A stretch of DNA of 64,000 nucleotides from positions 1-64,000 of the forward strand of contig JAGVUB010000106.1 of NCBI GenBank assembly GCA_019136515.1, read 5' to 3'. A program made the position numbers and the translations under genes. Below, piece after piece: positions 1-8,784 of this stretch. The stretch comes from Verrucomicrobiota bacterium (GTDB lineage: Bacteria; Verrucomicrobiota; Verrucomicrobiia; Opitutales; Opitutaceae). Below the pieces are notes generated by a model. That model was given only the letters and a program-made list of their open reading frames with translations, did no database searches and had not been told where the DNA came from. Position 1 is the first letter of the stretch; each line of letters begins with the position of its first letter.

Positions 1-55
1 CATGCTCCTTTCGACGCACGGATCGGGCCGGTGTTCATTCTTCTCCCACATTTTT

Positions 56-112
56 CCCAACGGGCGCAGCCCGTTGGTTCAGCAGCCTGCGGACGAAGTC
101 CGACAGGCTGCT
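56..112. repeat. Two adjacent inverted repeats in the intergenic region
   Basis: Positions 57-64 and 70-77 form a perfect 8-bp hairpin with a 5-base loop. Directly after it, 81-112 forms a second, longer imperfect hairpin with arms beginning AGCAGCCTG and ending CAGGCTGCT around a GAA loop, with one bulged base. Neither is followed by a T tract. They may end the transcript of a gene left of the window, or be a dispersed REP-like palindrome. The stretch 1-201 otherwise shows no convincing gene. Confidence 0.55.
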
Positions 113-201
113 AGAGCTGCCGGCGATGCTCGCGCAGGACGTGCCGGAAAAACCCTGCTGTTCTTTTGCGGCGAAATCCGCCTAGCTGGCGGGCGACGAC
201 C

Positions 202-1212
202 ATGGCGAAGAAATCCAGCGGCGATCCGGCCGCGCCCAAGAAGCTCAGCACCTACACGATCAAGCTCGACGACGCGCAGATGAAGAAGCTGCGCGCCGCC
301 TGCGAGGCGAAGTCGTGGGAGCCGTTCGCGGTCGCCTACACGCATTTCGCGTTCAAGGGGCCCGACTGCAACGTGAGCGCGTACACCAGCGGCAAGGTCG
401 TCGTGGCCGGCAAGGGCACGGAGGACTTCGTGCAGAACGTGATCGAGCCCGAGGTCACCGGCCAGGCGAAGCTCGGCTACGACGCGGTGCTGCACCCCGA
501 GTGGTTCACGGCGCATGCCGGGCTCGACGAGAGCGGCAAGGGCGACTTTTTCGGTCCGGTGATCGCGGCGACGGTGATCGCGGAGAAACCGGCGATCGAC
601 GCGTGGATCGCGGCCGGCGTGAAGGACAGCAAGAAGATCGCCGACTCGCAGATCATCAAACTCGACGAGCTCATCCGCGGCACGCCGGGCGTGGTGGTGG
701 AGACGTGTTCTTGCGGGATGACGAAGTACAACGAGCTGATGGGGCGGCCGGGTGCGAACCTCAACCGGTTGCTCGCCTGGCAGCACGCCACGGCGCTCAA
801 CGCGGCGCTGAACCGGAAGTGGGTGCCGTGGGGGCTGCTCGACCAGTTCACCGAACAGCCGCTCGTGCAACGCGAGCTGGCGAAGAAGGCGACGGCGCAG
901 TTCGACCTGAAGATGCGCACGAAGGCCGAAGAGGATCCGGTGGTCGCGGCGGCCTCGGTGGTGGCGCGCGCAGCGTTCGTGCGCGAGATGCACGCGCTTT
1001 CCCTGAAGTTCGGTGACAAGCTCCAAAAGGGCGCCAGCGCGGCGGTGAAGGCGCAGGCGCACGAGATCATCCGCCGGTTCGGTGCGCCGGCGCTGCGGGA
1101 GTTCGCCAAACTGCATTTCCGCACGGCCTACGAGGTCGTGAGCGAGGCCGGCAAGCTCGACGAGCTGCCGCTGAAGGCTCCGGCGGAGAAAACGGAATGG
1201 GGAAAATGGTGA
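202..1212 (+). CDS. rnhC: Ribonuclease HIII
   Basis: This is a type 2 RNase H that cleaves the RNA strand of RNA-DNA hybrids. Residues ~1-90 form the N-terminal TBP-like substrate-binding extension that separates HIII from HII. The catalytic domain starts near residue 105 with GLDESGKGDFFGPV, the HIII form of the family's first acidic motif, and the later acidic residues lie in VKDSKK and around EEDPVVAAASVVAR. The length of 336 aa is usual for HIII. The ATG at 202 was preferred over an in-frame start at 166 because the extra 12 residues look like untranslated leader. The gene ends 14 bases before a second, distinct RNase H gene, suggesting co-transcription. Confidence 0.93.
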   Translation: MAKKSSGDPAAPKKLSTYTIKLDDAQMKKLRAACEAKSWEPFAVAYTHFAFKGPDCNVSAYTSGKVVVAGKGTEDFVQNVIEPEVTGQAKLGYDAVLHPEWFTAHAGLDESGKGDFFGPVIAATVIAEKPAIDAWIAAGVKDSKKIADSQIIKLDELIRGTPGVVVETCSCGMTKYNELMGRPGANLNRLLAWQHATALNAALNRKWVPWGLLDQFTEQPLVQRELAKKATAQFDLKMRTKAEEDPVVAAASVVARAAFVREMHALSLKFGDKLQKGASAAVKAQAHEIIRRFGAPALREFAKLHFRTAYEVVSEAGKLDELPLKAPAEKTEWGKW

Positions 1213-1226
1213 GCGCGATCTGACCC

Positions 1227-2015
1227 ATGGCCAAACGTCGTCAGCTCCGCGGCTTCGACCTGAAGCAGATCGCCGGCTTCGATACGCTCATCGGCGTCGA
1301 CGAGGCCGGGCGCGGTGCGCTCGCCGGGCCGGTCGTGGCCGGCGCGGTGCGGGTGAGCCGCGATTTTCTCGAGGGTCGCTGGGCGCAGACGCGCGCCTCG
1401 AAGGTCAACGACTCGAAACAGCTCACGGCCGAGCAGCGCGACGAGGTGTTTGCCGACCTGCAGGAGTTGGCCGCAGCTGGCGAGATCGCGTTGGGCGTGG
1501 GCCGCGCCGAGGTGGGCGAGATCGAGAACCTGAACATCCTAGGGGCGACGAAGCTGGCGATGCGCCGTGCGATGGAGTCGATCTATCCGCCGGAGGTGTT
1601 CCGGCAGCGGGAGGAGCCCGACCTGTTCGCCGGCGCCGAGGCGCTGGCGGCGTTCCAGCCCACGGTGAACTGCCGGGTGCTGGTCGACGGCGTGAAGCTG
1701 CGCGGTTTCCCGTACCCGCACGAGGGGCTGGTGCACGGCGACGCCCGTTCGCTGTGCATCGCGATGGCCTCGGTGGCGGCGAAGGTCACGCGCGACCGGG
1801 CGATGGTCGCCCTCGACGCCGAGTATCCCGGCTATGGTTTCGCCGGCCACAAGGGCTACGGGACGGAGGAGCACCGCTTCGCGCTCCTGCGGCAGGGCCG
1901 CTGCTTCCAGCATCGCGACAAGTTCGTGCGCTCGTTCCTCGAGGGGAAACGGCACGACGTGGTCGGCCAGTTGGGCCTCTTCGGCGCGCTTGACGCGGAG
2001 GGGGCAGGGGAGTGA
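1227..2015 (+). CDS. rnhB: Ribonuclease HII
   Basis: This RNase HII removes single ribonucleotides and RNA primers from DNA duplexes. The first catalytic motif GVDEAGRGALAGPV is near residue 23, VNDSKQL follows at ~60, and the conserved SVAAKVTRDR and GYGFAGHKGYGTEEH blocks lie in the C-terminal half. At 262 aa it is a little longer than usual because of an insert around residues 125-150 (EEPDLFAGAEALAAFQP). It follows rnhC by 14 bases, and its stop codon overlaps the start of the downstream histidine kinase, so the three genes look like one transcription unit. Confidence 0.95.
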   Translation: MAKRRQLRGFDLKQIAGFDTLIGVDEAGRGALAGPVVAGAVRVSRDFLEGRWAQTRASKVNDSKQLTAEQRDEVFADLQELAAAGEIALGVGRAEVGEIENLNILGATKLAMRRAMESIYPPEVFRQREEPDLFAGAEALAAFQPTVNCRVLVDGVKLRGFPYPHEGLVHGDARSLCIAMASVAAKVTRDRAMVALDAEYPGYGFAGHKGYGTEEHRFALLRQGRCFQHRDKFVRSFLEGKRHDVVGQLGLFGALDAEGAGE

Positions 2016-3241
2016 TGGGGCGTCCTGCGGAGTTGAAAACCGGCGGCAAGCCGAGCACAACGGAGGGCGTCGTGGCGAAGAAACACACTCCACTCGACCG
2101 CCTGCTCGGCCGACTCGACCATCTGGATTCGGCGGGGCTGACGACGCTCGTCCAGCGGCTGGCGCGCGAGCGCGGGCTGCTGGAGGCGGTGCTCAACACC
2201 GTGCAGGAGGGTGTGCTCGTGATCGCCGACACCGGAACGATCGAATACGGCAACGCCGCGGCGGCGCGCCTGCTCGGCCTGGCGGAGGGGGCGCTGGCCG
2301 GGGCGCAGCTCTGGCGCGTGCTGCCGGGCCTGCGGCAGACGCTGGAGGCGACGCTCCAGCGCAGCGGACCGCGGCCCGAGGTGATCGCGCGCGAGCTGGA
2401 GGTGAGCTACCCCCAGCGGCGTTTTCTGCGGCTGCACCTCGTGCCGTTCGACCGCGAGGCGGATGGTCCGCGGCGGTTCACGGCCATCCTCGCCGACATC
2501 ACGCAGGAGAAGGTTTCCACCGACGAGCGGATCGAGAGCGAGAAGGTGAACTCGATCCTGCTGTTGGCGGGCGGCGTGGCGCACGAACTGGGCAATCCGC
2601 TCAACTCGCTCACGATCCACCTGCAGCTGCTTGGGCGAAAGTTGAAGAAGCTCCGCTCGATCGACGACGGCGACTCGGCGCGCGAGTCGCTGCGCATCTG
2701 CCAGGAGGAGGTGGATCGGCTCGACGGCATCATCACAAATTTCCTCGAGGCGATCCGGCCGAAGCCGCCGGACTTCAGCGACGTGAACCCTGCCGAGGTG
2801 CTCGAGGAGGTCCTGCGTTTCGAGGGCAGCGAGCTGGAGAATCGTGGGATCAAGGTCGAGGTGGCGCTGCCGGCCGAGCCGATGGTGATCCTGGCGGACC
2901 GCAACCAGCTCAAGCAGGTGTTCTTCAATCTTGTGAAGAACGCGGCGGAGGCGATGCAGCCCGGCGGGTCGCTGCGCGTGCGTTCGCGGCGCGACGACGA
3001 GAGCCTCTTCCTGCTCTTTGGCGACACGGGCAGTGGCATCCGTCAGGAGAACCTGGCGCAGATGTTCCAGCCTTATCATACGACGAAGAAGGGTGGCCAC
3101 GGCCTCGGCCTGATGATCGTGCATCGCATCATGCGCGACCATGGCGGACAGGTCGGCATCGACAGTCGCGAGGGCGTTGGCACGGTCGTCACGCTCCAGT
3201 TTCCGCTGAAGCACAAGCGCGTGCGGATGCTGGAGCATTGA
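2015..3241 (+). CDS. PAS-domain sensor histidine kinase, NtrB-like
   Basis: This is a cytoplasmic two-component kinase with no predicted membrane segment. A PAS domain at residues ~50-165 is followed by a dimerisation/phosphoacceptor helix with the H-box VAHELGNPLNSL (His near residue 190). The ATPase domain has the N-box NLVKNAAEAM, the G1 box GDTGSGI and the G2 box GHGLGLMIVH. It ends in a conserved kinase terminus with no receiver. The ATG overlaps the rnhB stop as TGATG; a GTG three bases earlier is also possible. No response regulator lies next to it, so its partner is unknown. The hybrid kinase 270 bases downstream is one candidate for the same pathway. Confidence 0.88.
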   Translation: MGRPAELKTGGKPSTTEGVVAKKHTPLDRLLGRLDHLDSAGLTTLVQRLARERGLLEAVLNTVQEGVLVIADTGTIEYGNAAAARLLGLAEGALAGAQLWRVLPGLRQTLEATLQRSGPRPEVIARELEVSYPQRRFLRLHLVPFDREADGPRRFTAILADITQEKVSTDERIESEKVNSILLLAGGVAHELGNPLNSLTIHLQLLGRKLKKLRSIDDGDSARESLRICQEEVDRLDGIITNFLEAIRPKPPDFSDVNPAEVLEEVLRFEGSELENRGIKVEVALPAEPMVILADRNQLKQVFFNLVKNAAEAMQPGGSLRVRSRRDDESLFLLFGDTGSGIRQENLAQMFQPYHTTKKGGHGLGLMIVHRIMRDHGGQVGIDSREGVGTVVTLQFPLKHKRVRMLEH

Positions 3242-3513
3242 GCGGGGCGCGGCGGGCGAGAGTGGAGCGTCGAGTGACGAGTGCCGGAGCGCTGGTGCAC
3301 GGGCCGTGCGGCAATGGGCTGCGAGAACCGGGCTTCGGCGGTCGACGCTCCGGCCCATCGACTTTCGACGCTCGCCCGAAAAGGTGAGGGGGGTGCGGGC
3401 GGAAAAATTCCGGAAAAATCCGGGGTCTCGGTTGAGAATAACTTGTCGGTAGTTCCTTTACTCCACCCCGGAGCCACGCCCCCTCGGTCCCGGGGTTTCT
3501 CCTTCAGGTTCCA

Positions 3514-5472
3514 GTGTCTACCCCTTGGAAAATCCTGGTTCTGGCCCACCGCGATGCGGAGTTGAACCCGCTGCGCCGCGAGTTGGAGCGTGCCGGCATC
3601 GCGGCCGAGCTGACCCTCGTGCGCAATGGTGATGCGCTCGTGAAGAAATTCGAGGGCGGGGGCTGGGATGCGGCGCTGTTCAGCGGGAGTGTGGCGCGGT
3701 TGCATCTGGCAAGCGCTTTGGCCGAACTGCGCCGGCGCGATCCGTTGCTGCCGATCGTGCTCGTGGTGCGCGCGATCGAGGCCGAGGGGTTGCTGGCGGT
3801 GGCCAAGTCCGGGGTCAGCGCAGTGGTTTTCCAGGAGACGCTGGCGTTGGTGGCGATCACGCTGGAGCGCGAGGTTCTGCATTACCGCGAAGCTCGTGGG
3901 CAACAGCAGTCCCGGCAGCGTGCCGCCTGGCTCGATCAGGCGATGGGCTGCGCTCCAGTGGCGCTGGCGATCGCCGACCGGCGCGGCGTGCTCCGTTGGG
4001 CCAACGCTGCGTACCTGGAGCTTGTGGGGGTACGGAGCGATCAGCTCGAGGCTGGCGAAGCCACCATCTGGGAGTCGGGTGACGAGCGCTGGGCGGACTT
4101 GAGCGAAGCCCTGCATGCCGGGCGTGCGTGGCGCGGCAGCGTGCCGGCTCCGGCGCGCGGGGGCGAAGCGACGCTGCATCAGTTGCAGATTGCCGGCCTG
4201 CCGATGGAGAGCGAAGAGATGTGGTATGTCGTCGCGCGCCAGCCCGTCGGCGGCGCCACGACCGGGATCGAGAACAGGCTGCTTGAGCAACGAAACGAAC
4301 TTTTTGCGGCGATCGCCGGCGGCATCGCCCACGATCTGAACAACATCCTCGCCCCCATCACCATGGCGGCGAACATCCTCGGCGAGCAGGAACTCTCGGC
4401 GGAGAGCGGCGAGTTGGTGCGGACCATCGAGAACAGCGCCGAGCGTGGTGCGGCGGTGATCCGTCAGGTGCTCACGTTTGCCCAAGGCAGCGAGAATTGT
4501 GCGATGGTGCTCCAACCTCGCCATCTGCTGCGCGAGGTCGCGCGCCTGGCGGCGGAGGTGTTTCCCCCGAACATCGCGGTGCGCGCCGACATCCCCTCGG
4601 CGCTTTGGGCCATCGTCGGTGATCCCGGGGAAATCCATCAGTCGCTCATCAACGTGTTGATCAACTCCCGCGATGCCATGCCGGAGGGGGGGCACATCGT
4701 GATCACGGCGCGAAATCGCACCTTCCCGGTTGTTCCCTCCACCCCGTTCTTCTCGCCGGAGGCGGGAGACTTCGTGGAGATCACCGTCGACGACACGGGC
4801 GAGGGGCTTGAACCGGACGTGGCGAGCCATGCGTGGGAACCTTTTGTCACGACCAAGGGCGCGGGGCACGGCTCCGGGCTGGGCCTGTGCCGGGTGGCTG
4901 GCGTGTTGCGCAGCCACGGCGGGTTTGGCCAGATGCGCGCCCGCCCGGATGCCGAGCACGGCACGCGGGTGAGCTTGTGCTTCCCTCGGGCCGTTTCCGC
5001 CTCGGACGCTGCCCCGACGCCGACCGCAGGACTGGAGGTGTCGCCGCGCGAAGTGGGGCGCATCCTCGTGGTCGACGACGAGGAGAGCATCCTGACGCTG
5101 AGCCGGCGGATCCTTGAGCGTGCGGGGTTCGAGGTGCTCGTCGCCAGCGAAGGGCGCGAGGCGCTGGCGCTCTTCGCGCGGCATCGCGCCGAGATCGGGC
5201 TGGTTGTTACTGACCTGGCGATGCCCGGCATGAACGGCTTCACCCTGGTCTGGGCGCTGCGGCGCAGCAAACCCGACCTGCGCGTGATGGTGGCCACAGG
5301 ACAGGGGACCGACGCCAATCTGCGCGAGCTGGAGCGCATGGGTGTGCGCGAGGTGCTGCTCAAACCGTTCTCTTCGCGGCGACTGCTCGACGGTGTGGCG
5401 CGGACGATGGCGGAGCCGGCCCAATGCGAGCCGGATCTGTTCCTCGACGCGGCCTTCGCCCAAGGCGCCTGA
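3514..5472 (+). CDS. Hybrid sensor histidine kinase/response regulator with pseudo-receiver N-terminus
   Basis: Four parts can be seen. Residues ~6-120 have the length and hydrophobic pattern of a receiver but lack the acidic pair, the phospho-acceptor Asp (the site reads ALFSGS) and the conserved Lys. A PAS-like domain lies at ~145-240. A kinase core follows with H-box GGIAHDLNNILAP near 270, N-box INSRDAMP, G1 DDTGEGL and G2 GHGSGLGLCRVAGV. A normal C-terminal receiver starts at RILVVDDEESI (~525) with phospho-acceptor VVTDLAMPGM and Lys in LLKPF. The start codon is GTG. There are no membrane segments, so the signal should be cytoplasmic or come from a partner protein. The 270 bases upstream contain no gene. 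Confidence 0.86.
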   Translation: MSTPWKILVLAHRDAELNPLRRELERAGIAAELTLVRNGDALVKKFEGGGWDAALFSGSVARLHLASALAELRRRDPLLPIVLVVRAIEAEGLLAVAKSGVSAVVFQETLALVAITLEREVLHYREARGQQQSRQRAAWLDQAMGCAPVALAIADRRGVLRWANAAYLELVGVRSDQLEAGEATIWESGDERWADLSEALHAGRAWRGSVPAPARGGEATLHQLQIAGLPMESEEMWYVVARQPVGGATTGIENRLLEQRNELFAAIAGGIAHDLNNILAPITMAANILGEQELSAESGELVRTIENSAERGAAVIRQVLTFAQGSENCAMVLQPRHLLREVARLAAEVFPPNIAVRADIPSALWAIVGDPGEIHQSLINVLINSRDAMPEGGHIVITARNRTFPVVPSTPFFSPEAGDFVEITVDDTGEGLEPDVASHAWEPFVTTKGAGHGSGLGLCRVAGVLRSHGGFGQMRARPDAEHGTRVSLCFPRAVSASDAAPTPTAGLEVSPREVGRILVVDDEESILTLSRRILERAGFEVLVASEGREALALFARHRAEIGLVVTDLAMPGMNGFTLVWALRRSKPDLRVMVATGQGTDANLRELERMGVREVLLKPFSSRRLLDGVARTMAEPAQCEPDLFLDAAFAQGA

Positions 5473-5584
5473 CCGGGGCCGGTCCGGGACGCGGTGGGGG
5501 CGGGCGGCGGGAGCGGCGCCGGGAAAACGTGGGCGCGGGTGTTTCGACGGTTGAGTCGATGCCGGGACGGGCGTATCCCGAGGC

Positions 5585-6022
5585 ATGCTGCGGGAGTGGA
5601 TTCGCAACCTGAAGCGACGACTGGGCGGCGGGGACAGGACCGACGCCGGTGTCGGTGCCATGGGCGAGTCGGCGGCGGCGGCCCACCTGCAGCGGGAATT
5701 GGGATTCACGGTGCTGCGACGCAACTGGCGGCATGGCCGCGACGAGATCGACCTCATCTGCCGCGACGGCGATGCGCTGGTCTTTGTCGAGGTGAAGACC
5801 CGGGCGGCGCATGCGCTGGTCGGCGGGTATCAGGCGGTCAACCGCCGCAAGAAGCGCGCGCTTCTCCGGGCGAGCCGGGCGTACCTCGCCCAGTTGGTGG
5901 AGAAGCCGCTGACAATCCGCTTCGACATCGTGGAGATCGAGCACGTCGACGGCGCGCGGACGGCACTGCGACACTTTGCGAATGTGCCGCTGTTTCCGAA
6001 AGAACTTCGGCCGCTCCGGTGA
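5585..6022 (+). CDS. YraN/UPF0102 family endonuclease-like protein
   Basis: This small protein belongs to the UPF0102 (YraN) family, which has a PD-(D/E)XK-like nuclease fold of unclear biological role. The hallmark motif is visible: [18 protein letters not shown] followed by VFVEVKTR, giving the D...EVK active-site arrangement. [10 protein letters not shown] near the start and [14 protein letters not shown] are also family-typical. The length of 145 aa is normal for the family. Its stop overlaps the next reading frame at GTGA, so translational coupling with the downstream methyltransferase is possible. Confidence 0.9.
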   Translation: MLREWIRNLKRRLGGGDRTDAGVGAMGESAAAAHLQRELGFTVLRRNWRHGRDEIDLICRDGDALVFVEVKTRAAHALVGGYQAVNRRKKRALLRASRAYLAQLVEKPLTIRFDIVEIEHVDGARTALRHFANVPLFPKELRPLR

Positions 6023-6087
6023 ACACGGGGGCCGGGGCGGTCTTTCGCATCGACAGCAGACTTACTGAGCCCTGGACTTGGCACGCG

Positions 6088-6672
6088 ATGCGCGATCACC
6101 TCCAGTTTCTCGCGGGCTTTCTGCGCAAGCCGCGAACGGTGGGGGCGGTGGCGCCGAGTTCGGGGCGGTTGGCGCGCGAGGTTCTGCGCTACTCCGATCT
6201 GTGGCATGCGGATACGGTGGTGGAGCTGGGCGCCGGAACTGGCGCGATCACCCGGGAGATCCTCGACTATGTGAATCCGCGGGCGCGGGTCATCGTGGTC
6301 GAGCTCGACGAGCGCCACGCGGAGCTGCTCACCAGACGGTTTCCGGAGGTGACCGTCTGCCACGACTCCGCCGAGAATCTGCGGAGGATTCTGCGCCGTT
6401 GTGGTTGCCGCCGGGCGGACGTGGTGGTGAGCGGCCTGCCCTGGGCGAGCCTGCCTCCACCGGTGTGTGAGCGGATCACCGCGGAGATTCTGGCCTCGCT
6501 GAAACCCGATGGCCGGCTTTGCGGTTTCGGTTATGTGCACGCGGTTTGGCACCCGGCGGTGCGGGCGTTCCATGAACGTTTGCGCGGGAATTTCGCGCAG
6601 GTGCGCATCAGTCCAGTGGTCTGGGGCAACCTACCTCCAGCGTTTGCCTACAGTCTTGCGGGACCGTGCTGA
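6088..6672 (+). CDS. SAM-dependent methyltransferase, phospholipid N-methyltransferase/KsgA-like
   Basis: This is a class I SAM methyltransferase. The segment FLAGFLRKPRTVGAVAPSS followed by VVELGAGTGAITREIL (SAM motif I) and VVELDERHAELL (motif II) matches the PmtA-like phospholipid methyltransferases related to rRNA adenine dimethylases. VVVSGLPWASLP replaces the NPPY-like motif IV in the way seen in PmtA relatives. The substrate cannot be read from the sequence; phosphatidylethanolamine is the family's known case. The ATG at 6088 matches the usual family N-terminus. A GTG at 6019, overlapping the yraN stop, is an alternative giving 23 more residues. Confidence 0.8.
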   Translation: MRDHLQFLAGFLRKPRTVGAVAPSSGRLAREVLRYSDLWHADTVVELGAGTGAITREILDYVNPRARVIVVELDERHAELLTRRFPEVTVCHDSAENLRRILRRCGCRRADVVVSGLPWASLPPPVCERITAEILASLKPDGRLCGFGYVHAVWHPAVRAFHERLRGNFAQVRISPVVWGNLPPAFAYSLAGPC

Positions 6673-6815
6673 GGCCCCGGGGAGGGCCGCCAAGTGGCAG
6701 CCCAAGAGTCGGAAGGCTGTCATGGGGGACGAGTGGTGGGGGCATCGCTGAGGTGCTTGCCTCAAAACGGCGGCCACCGCTCAACCGGTTACCGCCACTG
6801 CCGATTTTTTGCGCG

Positions 6816-7010
6816 ATGGACTCGATGTCCCCATACCCCAATCGCGAGGCCGTGGTCTCGCCCATCGCGGATGGACATTTTCGTCTGGTCAGTACCAGCG
6901 ATGCCCGTCCGCTCACCTCCATCCTCTTCAACAATCGCAAGGCGGCCCGCAACTGGGCCCTGGGCAAAGGCTACCAGGTACGCGTGGACGGACAGCCCGG
7001 CGGTCGCTGA
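6816..7010 (+). CDS. Small hypothetical protein
   Basis: This 64-aa protein begins MDSMSPYPNREAVVSPIADG and ends VRVDGQPGGR. It has no signal peptide or membrane segment and no domain I recognise. The sequence after residue 20, with FRLVSTSDARPLTSILF and NNRKAARNWALGKGY, is balanced in composition and reads like a real protein rather than a shadow. The same frame is open upstream to 6666, but that part is Pro/Gly/Arg-rich and looks non-coding. It lies alone between the methyltransferase and the convergent cheX gene. Confidence 0.5.
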   Translation: MDSMSPYPNREAVVSPIADGHFRLVSTSDARPLTSILFNNRKAARNWALGKGYQVRVDGQPGGR

Positions 7011-7313
7011 GCCGGCCGGCCCCCAGGTTCGCCGGACCGTGGCGTTGGCTTTTGGTCAAGGCCACGGGCGGTGTTCGCGTGTCGCCCGTTCTGTCGGCAT
7101 GCCCGGCGCAGGAGCGGAGCCGAAGGCCCGTGGAAGCCGGGCGCGAGGACGAGGATCCTTCCCCGCTGCGGGGCGGGCCCGGGACGATCATGCAGACGAG
7201 GGACGCGCGTCGAGGAGCGGGCGCCGTACTTTCGGTACGGCCGATCACTCCAGAACAGGGATACGCAGGCTTCGTCGCTCGACTACTCGACCCGCGACCG
7301 ACTGATCGCGATC
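7011..7313. other. Intergenic region between convergent genes
   Basis: No gene is seen in this stretch. A perfect 7-bp hairpin with loop TTTCG lies at 7223-7241 but lacks a T tract. The region separates the small plus-strand gene from the end of cheX, so one or more terminators are expected here; none is clear. Confidence 0.5.
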
Positions 7314-7850
7314 CTAGGCGCCGTTGTCTTCCTGGATGAAGAGATCGGCGACGATGGGGCGGCCCATCGCCTCGAAGTCGAAGGTCCAGCGCTGGGCTCC
7401 GGCGACGGCTTCGACCTGCAACTGGGAGCCGCGCAGCACTGTGGGCAGGGTGACCTTGCACTGGAAGCCGAGGTCGCAGATGCCGTTCTTGAAGGTACCG
7501 ACGGTCATGTTGGTAATCTCGCCGACGACGTCCTTGATGATGTCGGCGTTGTCGGCGGTGAGAAGCTCGGCGGTCGTCATGCCGGTGATACCGGCGGCGA
7601 TCTGCGCGGCGAGGTCGATCTCCATGTAGAGGTAGACCATGCCGTTGGCCTCGCCGGTGAAACCCACCGAACCGACGATAAGCGGATCGCGCGAGCCGGC
7701 CTTGTAGAAGGGGGTGCCGTCGGACTCCTCGCGGGAGTGCCGCTTGAGATATTTGGCGCCCATGTGGGCGGTCGTCTGCATGACCTTCAGAACCGCGTTT
7801 TCGAGCAGTTTGGTGAGGGTCTCGATGTCGGGGAAAGTGGTTTCAGCCAT
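7314..7850 (-). CDS. cheX: Chemotaxis protein CheX-like
   Basis: This 178-aa protein matches the CheX/CheC-type chemophosphatase family, which dephosphorylates CheY-P. It shows the repeated alpha-beta layout with VYLYMEIDLAAQIAAGITGM and the conserved helix segment DIIKDVVGEITNMTVGTFKN. The E...N pair in GEITNM corresponds to the catalytic E-x2-N signature of the family. The ATG at 7850 gives a soluble start, MAETTFPDIETLTKLLENAV. It is convergent with the gene on its left and divergent from the isoaspartate methyltransferase on its right. No other che gene is adjacent, although a cheW lies 2.8 kb away. Confidence 0.85.
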   Translation of the reverse strand: MAETTFPDIETLTKLLENAVLKVMQTTAHMGAKYLKRHSREESDGTPFYKAGSRDPLIVGSVGFTGEANGMVYLYMEIDLAAQIAAGITGMTTAELLTADNADIIKDVVGEITNMTVGTFKNGICDLGFQCKVTLPTVLRGSQLQVEAVAGAQRWTFDFEAMGRPIVADLFIQEDNGA

Positions 7851-8049
7851 GGTGGATCTCTCGGCAATGCGCCTGCCAGCGACGTTGAGCGATGGCGGTG
7901 TGCTTTCCCGGGGCAGGCGTGACAATCGGACGAAGCGGTGCGGACCTAAGGGAAAAGTGCGGCGGCAATCCGGTGAATCCCCCGCCCGAGATGGGTCCGG
8001 CCGGCTGCGGCTCGCCGAAGAGGGCCTAGCAACTACCGTGTACCGCGCG

Positions 8050-8751
8050 ATGAGCAGGTCTGATCCAGAGGAGACGATTGCCGACCGTGCCGAGACTGCG
8101 GGCAAACGCGGGGCGGAACGCCGTGCGATGGTGGCGGAGCAGTTGGCGGCGCGAGGCATTGGCGATGCGCGGGTGCTGGCGGCGATGGAGGTGGTGCCGC
8201 GCCATCGTCTTGTCCCGGCCAGTCTGAGCGCCGAGGCCTACGCTGACGAACCGTTGCCGATCGGGCACGGCCAGACGATATCCCAGCCATACATCGTGGC
8301 GCTGATGACCCAGTTGCTGGCCGCGGCCCCCGGCGATCGGGTGCTGGAAATCGGCACCGGTTGTGGCTACCAGACGGCGGTGCTCGCCAGTCTGGTCCGC
8401 GAAGTGTGCACAGTGGAGATTGTGGCGGCGTTGGCGCAGCGAGCGGAAGCGACGCTGGCCGAGCTCGGCGTGGCCAATGTTGTGGGGCGTGTTGGGGATG
8501 GGCGTCGCGGATGGCCGGAACGAGCTCCTTTCAATGGCATCATTGTGACCGCCGCGCCGCGAGTGCTGGAGCCGGTGTGGGGTGAGCAGTTGGCCGACGG
8601 CGGGCGGATCATCGTGCCACTCGGGGGCCGGTACGAGCAGTGGCTCCATCGCTTTATCAAGCGGGGGCCGACACTGTATGACGAGAGACTGCTGGCGGTG
8701 CGTTTCGTGCCGCTGATCGGTGGTACGACTGATGCCGACGGCGTCGGTTGA
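8050..8751 (+). CDS. pcm: Protein-L-isoaspartate O-methyltransferase
   Basis: This enzyme methylates L-isoaspartyl residues in aged proteins with SAM so that they can revert to aspartate. Family blocks seen are MVAEQLAARGI and VPRHRLVPASL near the N-terminus, PLPIGHGQTISQPYIVALM (substrate-binding loop), and SAM motif I LEIGTGCGYQTAVLA. The post-I segment is CTVEIVAAL, and GGRIIVPLGG lies near the end. At 233 aa it is slightly longer than average because of an Asp/Glu/Arg-rich N-terminal extension; translation from the ATG at 8128-8130 (MVAEQL) is possible. It is divergent from cheX across a 199-base region that should hold both promoters. Confidence 0.92.
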   Translation: MSRSDPEETIADRAETAGKRGAERRAMVAEQLAARGIGDARVLAAMEVVPRHRLVPASLSAEAYADEPLPIGHGQTISQPYIVALMTQLLAAAPGDRVLEIGTGCGYQTAVLASLVREVCTVEIVAALAQRAEATLAELGVANVVGRVGDGRRGWPERAPFNGIIVTAAPRVLEPVWGEQLADGGRIIVPLGGRYEQWLHRFIKRGPTLYDERLLAVRFVPLIGGTTDADGVG

Positions 8752-8784
8752 ACGCGCGCCGGCGTGGGCTGGCGTGTCTCGCCA

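Noticed and set aside
3076-5757. Minus-strand frame of 893 codons opposite the hybrid kinase
   Set aside because: The kinase on the plus strand has intact H, N, G and receiver motifs; the opposite frame has none.
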